Notes under the pieces: generated by a model
Seen by the model: only the letters and a program-made list of their open reading frames with translations
Databases searched by the model: none
Told to the model about the DNA's origin: nothing
In this document: positions 63,135 through 64,000 of the stretch, in pieces
Layout: each line of letters begins with the position of its first letter
Position numbering within the stretch: position 1 is the first letter of the stretch
NCBI GenBank assembly: GCA_902651635.1
Contig: CACRSC010000014.1
Span: 240,271 to 304,270, forward strand
DNA from: Mastigamoeba balamuthi
Taxonomy: Eukaryota > Evosea > Mastigamoebida > Mastigamoebidae
Direction of reading: 5' to 3'
Length of the DNA: 64,000 bases
Made by a program: the position numbers and the translations under genes

Positions 63135-64000
63135 TCACCAGTTGTGGACGCAGGCCAGTGCGCCTATTGTCCCGTCCTCGTAGAGGTTGCGGTTCAGCGG
63201 GTTCTGTATGCGGTTGGACGCGTACTCCTTCTGTATGCGCATCCCCTCCTGCGCCTCCTCCTGCGAGCTGTACCCCGAGATGCAGATGCACACCCCTACC
63301 AGCCCCCCAGACAGAGGCGTGTGAGTTCTGAGTATCAATAGAGGGAGGGCCGCATCATTGAGAGCCCAGCAGAGACCAACCCAAGAGCCAGCGCACGCTC
63401 TTGGGGCTGTGTCTGCCACGGCTGGCGCCCCCTCCCCCTCGCCCACCCTGCTCGGGGCGCACCGTTGGTGACGCTGCTCTTCTGGAGGAGGAACCCCCGC
63501 AGGCGGCTGCGCGTGACCTCTGCGCTGAGCTTCAGGAAGTACGCGCACATGTCCGCGGGCACCGAGATGGTCTTGACGCCGACGACGATGCTCAGCCCGC
63601 TGCCCATCACCGACGTCGCCAGCGGCGACAGCGCCAGCGCCTGCGACGGCGACAGCGCCGCCCCCAGCGCCCTCGACGGCCCCTCTGGCGACGACGACGA
63701 CGACAGCGGCGACTTCTCCGCCCCCACAGCGGCGGCCGATCCCGGAGTGAACTCCTGCAGCGGCTGCTGCGGCGGCGACGACGACACCGAGGACGCTGAC
63801 GTGTCGGGGGCCGAGGGCGCCGGGCGCCTGGCGCGCTGCTTGCTCTGCCTGCCGGCGGGCCGCGCGTAGATGGCGAACTGCGAGCTGCGGACGACGGCGC
63901 CCGGGGCGAGCTCGGCCTCGAGGACGACGAGGTTCGCCTGCAGGTGGCGCCCCGACGACGTGCAGACCGTCCGGATGCCCACGGCGAAGCTCTCGACGCC
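63135..64000 (-). CDS. Possible distant family relative E (5' part outside the window)
   Basis: Two exons are visible: 64000-63463 (continuing upstream) and 63295-63135. The frame near 63980-63850 reads VGIRTVCTSSGRHLQANLVVLEA and then VVRSSQFAIYARPA, which follows the same pattern as SIKT-CSSSRLHLGG...RSAPFSLLSKP of members A-D, without the intron found there. A Ser/Pro-rich linker follows, then a second conserved-looking block (GLSIVVGVKTISVPADMCAYFLKLSAEV in part) and a C-terminal exon (VCICISGYSSQEEAQEG...). No C-terminal coil is present. Homology to the family is weak and rests on one block. Confidence 0.5.
   Translation of the reverse strand, partial: RRELRRGHPDGLHVVGAPPAGEPRRPRGRARPGRRRPQLAVRHLRAARRQAEQAARQAPGALGPRHVSVLGVVVAAAAAAAGVHSGIGRRCGGGEVAAVVVVVARGAVEGAGGGAVAVAGAGAVAAGDVGDGQRAEHRRRRQDHLGARGHVRVLPEAQRRGHAQPPAGVPPPEEQRHQRCAPSRVGEGEGAPAVADTAPRACAGSWVGLCWALNDAALPLLILRTHTPLSGGLVGVCICISGYSSQEEAQEGMRIQKEYASNRIQNPLNRNLYEDGTIGALACVHNW

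Overview
The window is eukaryotic nuclear DNA with two compartments. Most of it (about 1-24 kb, 36.4-52.4 kb and 54.2-64 kb) is GC- and CpG-rich, gene-dense sequence with short spliceosomal introns (about 45-230 nt, usually GT-AG and sometimes GC-AG) and very small gaps between genes on both strands. The gene content points to a free-living amoeboid protist, probably an amoebozoan: a large CD36/LIMP-like protein, a VIT-VWA protein, multidomain TKL kinases, chitinase and a chagasin-like inhibitor. A Mastigamoeba/Archamoebae-like genome fits, but this is inference. The other compartment (about 24.0-36.4 kb and 53.0-54.15 kb) is AT-rich, CpG-poor and full of transposon debris, with assembly gaps at 31657-31926 and 52429-52966.

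Layout. 0-9.2 kb: a secreted Cys-rich protein; a 1067-residue VIT-VWA-CRIB-PAK kinase fusion whose DFG motif is degraded; tRNA-Arg(ACG); a chagasin-like protease inhibitor; member A of a local gene family. 9.5-14.1 kb: a kinesin-like pseudo-motor with a coiled coil and RGS halves in swapped order; the Pol I/III subunit RPAC19. 14.7-20.7 kb: an ankyrin-RhoGAP-SH3-polyQ-WW-TKL kinase. 21-24 kb: family members B and C in tandem. 24-36.4 kb: repeat island with a dead piggyBac transposase, a LINE-like remnant, a tRNA-headed inverted-repeat element and TAGCG-rich repeat copies. 36.6-45 kb: a secreted chitinase with a hevein domain; a DDX56/Dbp9-like helicase; family member D; a small unknown gene. 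45.6-52.1 kb: a SMARCAL1/ZRANB3-like translocase with a tail of ubiquitin-binding-like repeats; tRNA-Lys(CTT); an unknown 463-residue protein. 52.3-57.4 kb: a pair of inverted repeats around a gap, AT-rich DNA and an ARM-ADP-ribosyltransferase-like gene. 58-64 kb: a CD36/LIMP-like protein, an M28 aminopeptidase, a small basic protein and a possible distant family relative that runs off the window.

How the genes relate. There are no operons. The shared themes are Rho/Rac signalling (CRIB-PAK fusion, RhoGAP-SH3-kinase, RGS-kinesin), lysosome, phagosome and cyst biology (CD36/LIMP, chagasin, chitinase, peptidase M28) and core nuclear functions (RPAC19, DDX56, SNF2 translocase). The most unusual content is a family of about 300-residue proteins with conserved intron positions (four solid members and two possible relatives), the CRIB-PAK-VWA fusion, the RGS arrangement on a nucleotide-site-dead kinesin, and a repeat island whose copies appear to have decayed through CpG-to-TpG changes.
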